DNA from: Pseudomonadales bacterium
GTDB taxonomy: Bacteria; Pseudomonadota; Gammaproteobacteria; Pseudomonadales; Azotimanducaceae
Length of the DNA: 64,000 bases
Reading direction: 5' to 3'
NCBI GenBank assembly: GCA_041395945.1
Contig: JAWKZN010000002.1
Span: 682,001-746,000, forward strand
Position numbers and translations under genes: made by a program. The notes beneath the pieces are model-generated. The model did not search any database. It had not been told where the DNA came from and saw only the letters and a program-made list of their open reading frames with translations. Positions 9,148-17,989 of this stretch are shown piece after piece; position 1 is the first letter of the stretch; each line of letters opens with the position of its first letter.

Positions 9148-10126
9148 CGAAGGCCACCGTCGGGCGTGCTGTCTGTGACCGGGTCTGAAGCTTTGTCAGT
9201 GCACGGCTTGTCTCCTTCGAATCGAGCAGCGCAATGATCTGCAGAGCTACATCCACGGGTTCCGCTTCCACGAGCAGGGACGCGCCCAGTTCGTACATCA
9301 GCGGACTGTAGACGAGAATCGGGAGGTCATTGACCACGCCATGGCCGATGGTTCGACGGATCACCTCCGGACTGAGTATTTCCGGATCGGGCAGCAGCAC
9401 AAACCCGTCGATGTGCGGCAGTATGCTTCTGAATGCGAGCAGCATCTCCCGATCTGAAGCCACTTCGCGATGGTCGAGCTGCACACCAGCCGTTTCACAG
9501 GCCCTGGCAATTTCTTCAACGCGTTCCCGGGAATCACGGCCGCCGATCACACCGATACGCTGGAGGTTCGGAACGATGGAGCGCCAGTAGTCGAGTTGCA
9601 GGGTGAAGGGCGGCAGTGCCTGGACCCCGCGGTGCTGCGCATCGGGATGCAGAACTCCGGCATATACCAGATCCACTTCCTGCACTACAGATGGCGGAGG
9701 TGACCGTGATAACTGAGGCAACTGAGCCGCAAGTCTCAACGCGTCCGGCCCCAGCGCAATCACACGGTCGGGACGCAGCCTCTGCAGATCCTCGAGCACA
9801 GCGCGGGGGGAGCGTGCGGACAATTCGTACAGCCGGTACGGCCTCCCGAGCCGCGCGGCAAAGACATAGCTCTGGGGCCGGAACTGGGCATATTGCACAC
9901 CCACGATGATCGCAAGTGCGGGCTCGACGGCCACGCCTTCACGCCGCTGATCTTCCACTGGTCCGGGTTCGCTGACCACATCTGCAGGAGGAAGGCTGTC
10001 AGGTTCCGCATCGGCTGGAGGCATGGTTACGACACAGCCGGACAGCCAGGCGCAGACACCGGCCATCAGCCAGACCCGGGCAACGGCGCGCAGTACGCTT
10101 CGATTCCTGACTGGAACTGGGGACAT
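9140..10126 (-). CDS. ABC-type substrate-binding lipoprotein (ABC_sub_bind-like)
   Basis: The 328-residue product starts with basic residues and a hydrophobic signal ending in the lipobox LSGC, so it should be a lipoprotein. The body has two alpha/beta lobes resembling the ABC_sub_bind (DUF534) family: RPDRVIALGPDAL in lobe one, RIGVIGGRDSRERVEEI after the hinge, and HIDGFVLLPDPEILSPE in lobe two. No permease or ATPase lies beside it. Its only partner is the overlapping GGDEF-EAL gene, which suggests a sensory role, as with NspS-MbaA in Vibrio, rather than transport. I chose the ATG at 10126 because it starts close to the signal peptide; the frame stays open to 10180. Confidence 0.8.
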   Translation of the reverse strand: MSPVPVRNRSVLRAVARVWLMAGVCAWLSGCVVTMPPADAEPDSLPPADVVSEPGPVEDQRREGVAVEPALAIIVGVQYAQFRPQSYVFAARLGRPYRLYELSARSPRAVLEDLQRLRPDRVIALGPDALRLAAQLPQLSRSPPPSVVQEVDLVYAGVLHPDAQHRGVQALPPFTLQLDYWRSIVPNLQRIGVIGGRDSRERVEEIARACETAGVQLDHREVASDREMLLAFRSILPHIDGFVLLPDPEILSPEVIRRTIGHGVVNDLPILVYSPLMYELGASLLVEAEPVDVALQIIALLDSKETSRALTKLQTRSQTARPTVAFDG

Positions 10127-10290
10127 CACATCTGCACAGCACTCATCACACGCCAAGATATCGACCGAGGCGCAGCGCAACTGAGAGCCGGATCACACAC
10201 CGGAGAGCAGACCGTGTGCGGGAGCAGGGCGCGCGACAGATCCCGGGGGGCTAAGGTAAGCTGGCTGTCGAATTGGGGGGGAAGGGATTG

Positions 10291-11754
10291 ATGTCGCACA
10301 TTCTGGCGCGCAAGACGATCTATGCTCACGGCACTATGGGCCTGCCGCTGGCCGTCATCGGATACCCGCTTTCGATCTGGATTCCCGCCCACTATTCGGG
10401 CGGCCTCGGCATCGGTCTGGCGACCGTCGGCCTCATTCTGATGCTCGCGCGACTCACCGATGTGCTGACCGATCCGCTCATCGGCGAACTGTCGGACCGC
10501 TGGCGCACGCGCTTCGGTCGACGCAAGATCTGGCTGCTGATGGGTGCCCCGGTGATGATGACGGGCGTCTATCACCTGTTCATTCCGGACCCGGGTGTGG
10601 GTCTATTCTATTTCCTGTTCTGGCTGACCATGTTTTTCCTCGGCGCCACCATGATCGCCCTGCCGCATCGGGCCTGGGGCGCAGAACTGTCTCCCGACTA
10701 CCACCAGCGCAGCCGGGTGACCGCCGCCCGGGAAATTTATGTACTTGTGGGTCTCATGGTCGCGGCCGCCGTGCCGATGATCATCGAGATCCGTGCAGAT
10801 GGCGGTGCAGGGGTCAGCGAGGTGTTCACCACGCTCTGGAACGATGCGGTCGGCGCATTCTCAGGTGATTTCCGGGACAAACAGATCGTCGATCGCGCCA
10901 CCCTCACCGGACCCGTGCTCGCCGGATTGGCCTGGACAATCATCCTGGTGCTGCCGATGTGCGTGGCCATCGTGGTCACCATGGTAAAAGAGCCGACCAT
11001 CGCCGTGAACGTGAAGCGCCCCTCCTTCCGGGAAGGTCTGCGCCTGGTGATGAAGAACGGTCCCATGCTCCGCGTGCTGCTGATCGCCCTGCTCGTCCAT
11101 TTCGGAGAATCCTTCCGTAACGCGGTATCGCTGTTTTTCATCCGCGACATCGTCGGGGTACCCACAATTGGTGCTGCGTATTTCTTCTACTTCATCGCCG
11201 GACTCGGTGCGATTCCATTCTGGCTGTGGCTGGGCAGAACCATCGGTAAACATCGCGCCTTCATGTGCACACTCATCACCGTCGCCTGTGTCAGCGCCGC
11301 CAATCTGTTCCTCGACTACGGCGACTACCTGGCTTTCTTTCTGCTCTTCGTCGTCAAGGGCTTCTGTTTTGGCGGCCTGCAGTTCCTGCCTGTTGCCATG
11401 CTGGCGGACGTCGTGGACGTGGATTCCGCCCGCAGCGGTGGCGGCCGCGCCGGCACCTACTTTGCCTTCTTCGGTTTCTCCGAGAAGATCGCCATCGCCT
11501 TCGGGACCGGTGTGTCCCTCAACATTGTCGGTCTGCTCGGTTTTGATCCGAGCGGTGGTGTCGCCGCCAGTTCGGATGTCGGGGTGCTTGCCCTGAGACT
11601 CGTGTACTGCCTGGGACCGGTAGTATTCTACGGGCTCGCTCTGAAGCTGATCTGGTCCTATCCGCTCACACCGACACGCCATGCTCGTCTGCGGCAGCAG
11701 CTCGATCGTCGCGCGGTCAGACTGGCTCAGCTGCACACACCACAGGAGCCTTGA
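10291..11754 (+). CDS. MFS transporter, GPH (MelB-like) family
   Basis: The product has 487 residues and about twelve transmembrane helices. The stretch LTDVLTDPLIGELSDRWRTR followed by FGRRKIW between helices 2 and 3 is the hallmark of the glycoside-pentoside-hexuronide:cation symporters. A second DVDSARSGGGRAGTYFAFFG segment matches the equivalent loop in the C-terminal half. The substrate is probably a sugar, glycoside or related organic compound carried with a cation. The ATG at 10291 follows GAAGGGA. It is divergent from the lipoprotein/GGDEF-EAL unit, with a 164-base shared upstream region. Confidence 0.88.
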   Translation: MSHILARKTIYAHGTMGLPLAVIGYPLSIWIPAHYSGGLGIGLATVGLILMLARLTDVLTDPLIGELSDRWRTRFGRRKIWLLMGAPVMMTGVYHLFIPDPGVGLFYFLFWLTMFFLGATMIALPHRAWGAELSPDYHQRSRVTAAREIYVLVGLMVAAAVPMIIEIRADGGAGVSEVFTTLWNDAVGAFSGDFRDKQIVDRATLTGPVLAGLAWTIILVLPMCVAIVVTMVKEPTIAVNVKRPSFREGLRLVMKNGPMLRVLLIALLVHFGESFRNAVSLFFIRDIVGVPTIGAAYFFYFIAGLGAIPFWLWLGRTIGKHRAFMCTLITVACVSAANLFLDYGDYLAFFLLFVVKGFCFGGLQFLPVAMLADVVDVDSARSGGGRAGTYFAFFGFSEKIAIAFGTGVSLNIVGLLGFDPSGGVAASSDVGVLALRLVYCLGPVVFYGLALKLIWSYPLTPTRHARLRQQLDRRAVRLAQLHTPQEP

Positions 11755-11842
11755 AACACCGCCAGAGCAGCGGCCACCGGCTGGGCTCAGTACCGGCAGC
11801 ATCCAGGAAGATTTCGTCCAGGTCAGCACCCGTGAAAAAGGC

Positions 11843-12886
11843 ATGAGCCAGTACAGCTTCCACAGTTTCTGCGCAGGATTGCTCAGGCCCGTCGCGGCAC
11901 TGTTCGTCATTCTACTGATTGCAGGCTGCACGGGAGAATCAGAGTCCGACACCCCTGCCGCCGTCGCCCCGCCGATGACTCCAGTACAGGCAGCCCGGTT
12001 TCCCGGTTCCGGGTCCAATCAATCAGAGACGCGGGATGCGTATGCGCCGGAAGTCACCGCACTTTCCGAGGCAACCTTCAACGGCATTCTCGATCTCCCT
12101 GAGATCACCCTGACAGATGGCAGATGGGTGGGCGAGCCTTATGAAGCCGATGGCGCAACCCGGCCAGCGGTGATGCTGGTCCGGGACTTCCTCCTGAATG
12201 GCGATCTGGATGGCGATGGGCAGAATGAAGCGGTGGTCTTTCTCGAAACTGCCACCGGAGGCTCAGGCGCTTTTCTCCATCTGGCCGTCATGGGTTCAGC
12301 GTCGGGGGAACTCACTAATCTCGCCACCGAGTACCTCGGGGACCGCGTGCAGATCATCGACGCACGCATGGACCACGACCAGATCCTGCTTACCCTGGTT
12401 CGCGCAGGACCGGATGACGCGGTCTGTTGCCCCGGAGAAATCGGGCATCTGGCCTGGCAGTGGCTGCCCGGAGAAGGACTGCTCGCGCTCAGCGATGAAA
12501 GCGGTTCAGAACGATTAGGCGCGGCGACCCTCGCAGACAGAGAATGGGTGCTCACCCAGTGGAACTCAGATGAACCGGCGGCCGCCGATCCCCGGGTGAC
12601 ATTGAGCTACAGCACAGGTCAGCTGGTCGGCTCCGGTGGCTGCAATCGCTACTTCGCCGGCATCGAAGAAGGCGACCACCCGGGAGCGATCAGAGTTGCT
12701 CCGGTTGGGTCGACTCAGATGGCGTGCCCCGAGCACGTCATGGCGATCGAACAGCGATTTCTGACCCAGCTGCAGGATGCCCGGCGCTTCGACTTCCTCT
12801 ATGGCGACCTGCTGCTGACTTACGGTGATGAAACCGCCGCCGGCAGCATGCGGTTCCGCACGGCGCGCGAAGCTGCAGACGACTGA
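11843..12886 (+). CDS. META-domain lipoprotein
   Basis: This 347-residue protein has a signal peptide ending in the lipobox LIAGC, so it should be a lipoprotein. An FG-GAP-like DGDGQNEAVV stretch lies at about residue 120. The last 110 residues form a META (HslJ-like) domain: DREWVLTQWN, GSGGCNRYFAG, and TQMACPEHVMAIEQRFLTQL with its paired cysteines. HslJ-type domains are linked to outer-membrane stability and heat or drug tolerance, but the function here is unknown. The start at 11843 follows GAAAAAGG; the frame remains open upstream into the end of the transporter gene, which is not coding here. Confidence 0.82.
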   Translation: MSQYSFHSFCAGLLRPVAALFVILLIAGCTGESESDTPAAVAPPMTPVQAARFPGSGSNQSETRDAYAPEVTALSEATFNGILDLPEITLTDGRWVGEPYEADGATRPAVMLVRDFLLNGDLDGDGQNEAVVFLETATGGSGAFLHLAVMGSASGELTNLATEYLGDRVQIIDARMDHDQILLTLVRAGPDDAVCCPGEIGHLAWQWLPGEGLLALSDESGSERLGAATLADREWVLTQWNSDEPAAADPRVTLSYSTGQLVGSGGCNRYFAGIEEGDHPGAIRVAPVGSTQMACPEHVMAIEQRFLTQLQDARRFDFLYGDLLLTYGDETAAGSMRFRTAREAADD

Positions 12887-12892
12887 GCGGAC

Positions 12893-14503
12893 TCAGGAAC
12901 TGCAGGAAAGCTGTGAGCAGCCCACCCGGCTCCGCGCCCAGTCGGGTCGCAGCGCTGCGAAGGATTCACGACCCGGCTGCACGCTGTACGGACGCCGGAG
13001 CACGTCGAGCTGCTCACGCACCAGCGAATAGTCCCCGGCTTCCGCCTTATCTATCGCCAGCTGAGCGAGGTAGTTGCGCAGGACATAGAGTGGATTCACC
13101 CTGCTCATGGCCGCGCGCCGCTCCGTGGAGTCGCGACCTTCCCGGCGCAGCGCATCCAGATAGCCTGAAAGCCAGTCCTGGATCCGGTCGCGAACGGTAG
13201 CGGTGAGTGCGCCCGGGTCGTAATAGGCCGGCAGCAATCGCTGCAGTGCCAGCGTTGGGGTATCTGTCAGCTCCAGCTCTGCCAGATGGCGAAAGAACAG
13301 CGTCATGTCGGTCTCGGCTGCCTGCAGTGCGGTGTCGAGTTCGTCCAGCAGCGTCGCGCCGGCGTCGATCAGGCCCAGCTTTTTACTCAACGACTGCAGT
13401 CGCAGCCGCTGATAGTCGTCGGCGAACCGCTGCAGCGCCTGCTGTAGCGGATCCGCGTCCTGCACCAGGGTAAAAAGCGCATTCGCAAGCTGCAGCAGAT
13501 TCCACTGGGCAACCGCCGGCTGATGGGCGAACCGGTAGCGCCTTTGCGCCGCGTCCGTCGTGTTGGGGGTCCAGTCCGGATCGTAGTTGTCCAGCCAGCC
13601 GTAGGGGCCGTAGTCGATGGTCAGGCCGAGGACCGACATGTTGTCGGTGTTCATCACACCGTGCACAAAACCAACCCGCATCCAGTGCACGACCATCTCC
13701 ACCGTCAGACCGCAGACTTCCTCGAACCAGGCCAGGGTCAGTTCCCTGCCTGCCGGCGCATGACGCTCGAGGAGGTGTGGAAACTGATGGCGGATCGTGT
13801 GATCCACAAGCTGCTGCAGCAGATCGAGTTCGCCCCGCGCCGCCAGTATCTGAAAATGCCCGAAGCGGGTGAACGATGGGGCAACCCGGCAGACCACAGC
13901 GCCGGGTTCCGGTGCAGGATGGCCGTCGTAGAGCATGTCCCGCACCACGGACTCGCCGGTGCGGGTGAGGCTGAGCGCGCGGGTGGTGGGCACGCCGAGA
14001 TGATGCATGGCTTCACTGCAGAGGAACTCGCGCACCGATGATCGCAGCACCGCCAGGCCGTCGGCCGTGCGCGAATAGGGTGTCGGACCGGCACCTTTCA
14101 GCTGCAGCATGAGGCGGCTGCCATCCGCCGCGATGGCTTCACCGAGATTGATCGCCCGACCGTCGCCGAGCTGGCCGGCCCAGTTGCCGAACTGGTGGCC
14201 GCCATAACAGGTCGCGTGGGGATCCATGCCCGCCAGCAGGCGGTTGCCGGTAAACACTTCGGCAAAGGCACTGGAATCCAAATCCTGCGTATCCAGACCA
14301 AGCAGCGCGGCAACTTCGCTCGAATTCGCCACCAGTTCCGGCTTCGCGACCGGTTGCGGCTGCACCCGGGAATAAATCGCCCCGCTGATCTGCCGGCGGC
14401 GATTTTCAGACTCCGGATCCGCCGGCAGCTCCCGCGTGAACACATTGTCGAAGCGCAGCCGCTCGAGTCCTTCTGGCAGAGTGTTCCGTTCCGTTTCGCT
14501 CAC
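12893..14503 (-). CDS. selO: protein adenylyltransferase SelO
   Basis: SelO (YdiU) is a pseudokinase-fold enzyme that transfers AMP from ATP to protein hydroxyl groups, reported in redox homeostasis. The protein has about 536 residues, the normal length. Diagnostic stretches are FAEVFTGN, CYGGHQFGNWAGQLGDGRAI, LQLKGAGPTPYSR, FVHGVMNTDNMSVLGLTIDYGP and PYGWLDNYD. The C-terminus ends SCSS, with cysteine where the human protein has selenocysteine. No ATG is available; I chose the GTG at 14503 (MSETERNTLPEGLERL), while TTG codons at 14512 and 14527 are alternatives. The end lies 6 bases from the converging META lipoprotein gene. Confidence 0.93.
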   Translation of the reverse strand: MSETERNTLPEGLERLRFDNVFTRELPADPESENRRRQISGAIYSRVQPQPVAKPELVANSSEVAALLGLDTQDLDSSAFAEVFTGNRLLAGMDPHATCYGGHQFGNWAGQLGDGRAINLGEAIAADGSRLMLQLKGAGPTPYSRTADGLAVLRSSVREFLCSEAMHHLGVPTTRALSLTRTGESVVRDMLYDGHPAPEPGAVVCRVAPSFTRFGHFQILAARGELDLLQQLVDHTIRHQFPHLLERHAPAGRELTLAWFEEVCGLTVEMVVHWMRVGFVHGVMNTDNMSVLGLTIDYGPYGWLDNYDPDWTPNTTDAAQRRYRFAHQPAVAQWNLLQLANALFTLVQDADPLQQALQRFADDYQRLRLQSLSKKLGLIDAGATLLDELDTALQAAETDMTLFFRHLAELELTDTPTLALQRLLPAYYDPGALTATVRDRIQDWLSGYLDALRREGRDSTERRAAMSRVNPLYVLRNYLAQLAIDKAEAGDYSLVREQLDVLRRPYSVQPGRESFAALRPDWARSRVGCSQLSCSS

Positions 14504-14578
14504 TGGCGCCAATTGTCCGTATCCCAATCCCGATCGCGGACCTTAAGGTAACATTGTCCTGTATAGGGAGGAGAGAAT

Positions 14579-15364
14579 ATGCAGATCCGGAAGACGGCCG
14601 CCCCGCTGGGGGCGGTGGTGGAAGGCGTGGATGTCCGCAATCTAGATGCGGCGGCCTGGCGCCAGATCAATCAGTGGTTCTGCGAACACCATGTGCTGGC
14701 GTTTCCCGGTCAGTCACTCACCCCCGAAGATCAGATGGCTTTCGCCGGCCGCTTCGGCCCCCTGGTCCGTCACCCCTATTCGGCGATGAAGGCGTATCCC
14801 GAAGTCATCCGGCTCACCAACCACGGCAAGCGCGGCGACGTGAACCAGCACTGGCATTCGGACATGACCTACAACCCCGAGCCACCGAAGCTCACCATGC
14901 TCTATGCACTGGAAGCACCCGAGTTCGGTGGGGATACCGCCTTCGCCAATCAGATTCTGGCTTATCAGGATCTCTCCGCAGGCATGCGCGGGATGCTCGA
15001 CGGGCTGCGGGCGCTGCACACAGCGGAAGGTCTTGCCGGTCTCTATGGCGCAGATCCGCAGGAAGCACCCCGTGCGGAGCATCCCGTGGTCCGCAGCCAC
15101 GACGAAAGTGGTGCCCGGGCGCTGTTCGTGTGTCGCGCCTTCACCCGCAAATTCGTTGGCTGGAGTCGGGAAGAGAGCGCGAGTGTTCTGGATTTTCTCT
15201 ATCAGCACTCGGTGCGGCCCGAGTATCAGGCGCGCCACCAGTGGAAGGCGGGCGATCTGCTGATGTGGGACAACCGCTGCGTCCTGCACTTTGCCGTGCA
15301 CGACCATGGCGATGCCCCCCGCACTATTCATCGGGTTCAGGTCGCAGGGCCCGCACCGGTTTGA
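14579..15364 (+). CDS. TauD/TfdA-family Fe(II)/2-oxoglutarate dioxygenase
   Basis: This 261-residue protein belongs to the TauD family of oxygenases, which hydroxylate small organic acids to release sulfite or open an ether or other bond. The iron ligands are visible as H93-S-D95 in HWHSDMTY and H251 in RTIHRVQV; the arginine at 252 or nearby would bind 2-oxoglutarate. FPGQSLTPEDQMAFAGRFG is a family signature. The start follows a strong GGAGGAGA site. It opens a five-gene operon and its stop lies 14 bases from the next gene. The substrate is not evident; the neighbours suggest a halogenated, ether or amide-type compound. Confidence 0.88.
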   Translation: MQIRKTAAPLGAVVEGVDVRNLDAAAWRQINQWFCEHHVLAFPGQSLTPEDQMAFAGRFGPLVRHPYSAMKAYPEVIRLTNHGKRGDVNQHWHSDMTYNPEPPKLTMLYALEAPEFGGDTAFANQILAYQDLSAGMRGMLDGLRALHTAEGLAGLYGADPQEAPRAEHPVVRSHDESGARALFVCRAFTRKFVGWSREESASVLDFLYQHSVRPEYQARHQWKAGDLLMWDNRCVLHFAVHDHGDAPRTIHRVQVAGPAPV

Positions 15365-15378
15365 GAGGAAGTACGCAC

Positions 15379-16401
15379 ATGCTCAAAAAAGGCTTCAGCC
15401 TGCTCCTGCTGCTCGGTCTCACCCTGCCCGCCTCCGCGGATGAAATCTCGCCCGGCATCTGGCGCACGCCGGATGCGCGTTTCGAAGGGCTCAAGGATTT
15501 TCCCTACGCGCCCAACTATCTGCAGATCGGCGAGTATCGGGTGCACTACCTCGACGAGGGCCCAGCGGACGCCGCACCCATCCTGCTCATACACGGTGAG
15601 CCGACCTGGAGCTACCTGTTCCGCAAAATGATCCCCATCCTCACCGCCGCCGGCCACCGGGTGATTGCGCCCGACCTCGTCGGCTTCGGTCGATCCGACA
15701 AGCCCGGCCGCCAATCCGACTACAGCTACCCGATGCAGGTCGAGGTGATGGGCGAACTCGTGCGCCGGCTCGACCTGCAGGAAGCGACCTTTTTCGGTCA
15801 GGACTGGGGTGGGCTGGTAGGCCTGCGGGTGGTGGCGGCCGCCCCGGAGCGTTTCGCCCGGGTCGTGATTTCGAACACCGGGCTGCCAGCCGCCGAAGGT
15901 CTGCAGGGCTGGTTCGGCTACACCCTGTTCAAGCTCACCGTATGGTGGCAGGGCGCACTCACGCTGGATGAACTGCGAGCCAACCTGACCTTCCCGCGCT
16001 GGGTGGCCTACAGCCACAACGTCGAGGATCTGCCGGTGGGGGAGCTCATGGACTTCATGGGAAGCCAGGGAGGTTCGGAAATTTCGAGAGCCTATGAAGC
16101 CCCGTTCCCGGATGTCCGCTACAAGGCCGGCGCCATGGTCATGCCCTATCTGGTGCCCTCACAGCTGCGGGAAAACAACGAAGCCTGGAAGGTCTTCGAG
16201 GCCTGGGACAAGCCCTTTCTCTGCGCCTTCACGGATTCTGACCCCATTACCCGGGGCGGAGAGCAGGCCTTCCTGGCGCGGATCCCGGTCGCGCAGAATC
16301 TTACGATCACCGGCGCCGGTCATTTCGTGCAGGAAGATGCCGGTGAAGAACTGGCCGGCATCATCGTGGCATTCATCGCCGGCAGGGACTACGGTCGCTG
16401 A
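15379..16401 (+). CDS. haloalkane dehalogenase-like hydrolase, exported
   Basis: The 340-residue protein has a signal peptide (residues 1-20, ending PASA) and an alpha/beta hydrolase domain with haloalkane dehalogenase features. The oxyanion-hole motif HGEPTW spans 72-77, the nucleophile is an aspartate, D142 in GQDWGG, and W143 beside it would bind halide as in DhlA and LinB. The acid is D286 or D288 in FTDSDPI and the base H315 in GAGHFVQED. An aspartate nucleophile excludes a serine esterase. Such enzymes replace a carbon-bound halogen by hydroxyl, though some relatives act on epoxides. Export is unusual for the family. The 2-base gap to the next gene supports cotranscription. Confidence 0.85.
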   Translation: MLKKGFSLLLLLGLTLPASADEISPGIWRTPDARFEGLKDFPYAPNYLQIGEYRVHYLDEGPADAAPILLIHGEPTWSYLFRKMIPILTAAGHRVIAPDLVGFGRSDKPGRQSDYSYPMQVEVMGELVRRLDLQEATFFGQDWGGLVGLRVVAAAPERFARVVISNTGLPAAEGLQGWFGYTLFKLTVWWQGALTLDELRANLTFPRWVAYSHNVEDLPVGELMDFMGSQGGSEISRAYEAPFPDVRYKAGAMVMPYLVPSQLRENNEAWKVFEAWDKPFLCAFTDSDPITRGGEQAFLARIPVAQNLTITGAGHFVQEDAGEELAGIIVAFIAGRDYGR

Positions 16402-16402
16402 G

Positions 16403-17935
16403 ATGCACGACATCCTGATCATCGGCGCCGGCAGCGCCGGCTGTGCCATCGCCGCGCGGGCCAGTGAGGATCCGAACCGCACGGTGCTGCTGCTCGAAGC
16501 CGGTCCGGACTATGCGGATACCGCCGCCACGCCCTATGACCTGGTCAACGGCCACAACAATTCCTATCGGGATCACGACTGGGGCCTCACCTACGCCCCC
16601 ACCCGGAATCGCGAGATTGCCTTCCCCCGGGGTCGGGTCACCGGCGGGTCGAGTGCGGTGAATACCACCATCGCCCTGCGCAGCATTCCCGAAGATCACG
16701 CCGAATGGGCGGCAGCGGGCAACTCCGAATGGGCCTGGGGTAAAGTATTGCCCGCCTACCGGCGGCTCGAGCGGGATCTGGATTTTCCGGATGCGCCCTA
16801 CCACGGCGATGCCGGTCCGATCAGTATCCGTCGCTATCCATCTGCGGAACTGCTGCCGCAACACCAGGCTTTTCTCGATACAGCCGCCGACCTCGGCTAC
16901 CCGGCCTGCGCGGATGCCAACGCGCCGGACAGCAGCGGTGCCGGACCGCACCCGATGAACAAGCTGGGACGATTGCGCGTGTCCTGCGCGATCGGTTATC
17001 TGGCTGCAGCACGCGCACGGCCGAATCTGACCCTGCTCGCCGGGACCTTTGTCCGGCGACTTGTTTTTGAAAGCGGGCGCTGCGTCGGCGTGGAGACGGA
17101 CGCGCAGGACGGTTCGACGGTCGTTCACCGGGCAAAGCTGGTGGTACTTTCCGCCGGTGCCATCATGTCTCCCGCGCTGCTGCTGCGCTCGGGTATCGGA
17201 CCCCGGCGCGAACTCGAGGCGCTCGGCATCGAGTGCCGCGCCGACGCTCCCGGAGTTGGCCGCAACCTGTCCGATCATCCGGCGCTATCTGTGGTGTGCG
17301 AAGTGAAGGATCCATCGTTGATCGATTTCGATGCGCCTCTCATTCAGACCATTCTTCGCTACACGGCCGCGGGATCAGACAAACACAACGACCTGCAGAT
17401 CGAGCAGCTGAGTTTTGCGGGGCGATCCGGCAGCGCCCCGGCCCAGTTCGCCATCGCCGCAGTACTCGAATATCAGTACGGCCGCGGCGAACTGCGACTG
17501 CGGGATGCGGACCCCCATAGCGCACCACTCATCGACAACCGTTTCTGTGAAGACGAACGGGACACCTCGAGACTGGTGCAGTGCTTCAAAGACACTCTGC
17601 GGTTCACCCGCACAGGCGCGCTGGGCGAAATGATCGCCGGCATCCGCTTCCCGGATCCGACACGGCCGCTCGATGACGATGCGATTGCCGCGCTGTGCCG
17701 GAAATTCGCCGGCAGCGGTTTCCATCCCAGCGGCACGGCGAAGATGGGCCCGCGCAGTGATCTAATGGCCGTGGTGGATCAGTACGGCTGCGCCCATACC
17801 GTGGAAGGGCTGGTGGTGGCCGATGCCTCCATCGTGCCCGGTGTACCCCGGGCCAACACCAACCTCACCTGCATCATGATCGGTGAACGGATCGGCGAAT
17901 GGCTGCGCACCCGACCCGGCCGCTATGGACTGTAG
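16403..17935 (+). CDS. GMC-family FAD oxidoreductase (choline dehydrogenase-like)
   Basis: The product has 510 residues. The FAD-binding motif IIGAGSAGCAIAARASED is at the very N-terminus, and the GMC signature GRVTGGSSAVNTTIALR follows at about residue 76. The C-terminal catalytic region has SGFHPSGTAKMG with the conserved histidine and VPRANTNLT with the paired asparagine. GMC enzymes oxidise primary or secondary alcohols. Lying 2 bases after the dehalogenase-like gene, it could oxidise the alcohol made by that enzyme, although this enzyme has no export signal. Electron acceptor unknown. Confidence 0.9.
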   Translation: MHDILIIGAGSAGCAIAARASEDPNRTVLLLEAGPDYADTAATPYDLVNGHNNSYRDHDWGLTYAPTRNREIAFPRGRVTGGSSAVNTTIALRSIPEDHAEWAAAGNSEWAWGKVLPAYRRLERDLDFPDAPYHGDAGPISIRRYPSAELLPQHQAFLDTAADLGYPACADANAPDSSGAGPHPMNKLGRLRVSCAIGYLAAARARPNLTLLAGTFVRRLVFESGRCVGVETDAQDGSTVVHRAKLVVLSAGAIMSPALLLRSGIGPRRELEALGIECRADAPGVGRNLSDHPALSVVCEVKDPSLIDFDAPLIQTILRYTAAGSDKHNDLQIEQLSFAGRSGSAPAQFAIAAVLEYQYGRGELRLRDADPHSAPLIDNRFCEDERDTSRLVQCFKDTLRFTRTGALGEMIAGIRFPDPTRPLDDDAIAALCRKFAGSGFHPSGTAKMGPRSDLMAVVDQYGCAHTVEGLVVADASIVPGVPRANTNLTCIMIGERIGEWLRTRPGRYGL

Positions 17936-17989
17936 TGCTCACCGCCGCCGGAAACCTTGTCGACGTGATCGAGACAAAAGGAACCTGAG

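Noticed and set aside
14554..15378. Upstream extension of the dehalogenase-like frame
   Set aside because: The extension overlaps the TauD-like gene in another frame and is low-complexity; the signal peptide at 15379 marks the true start.
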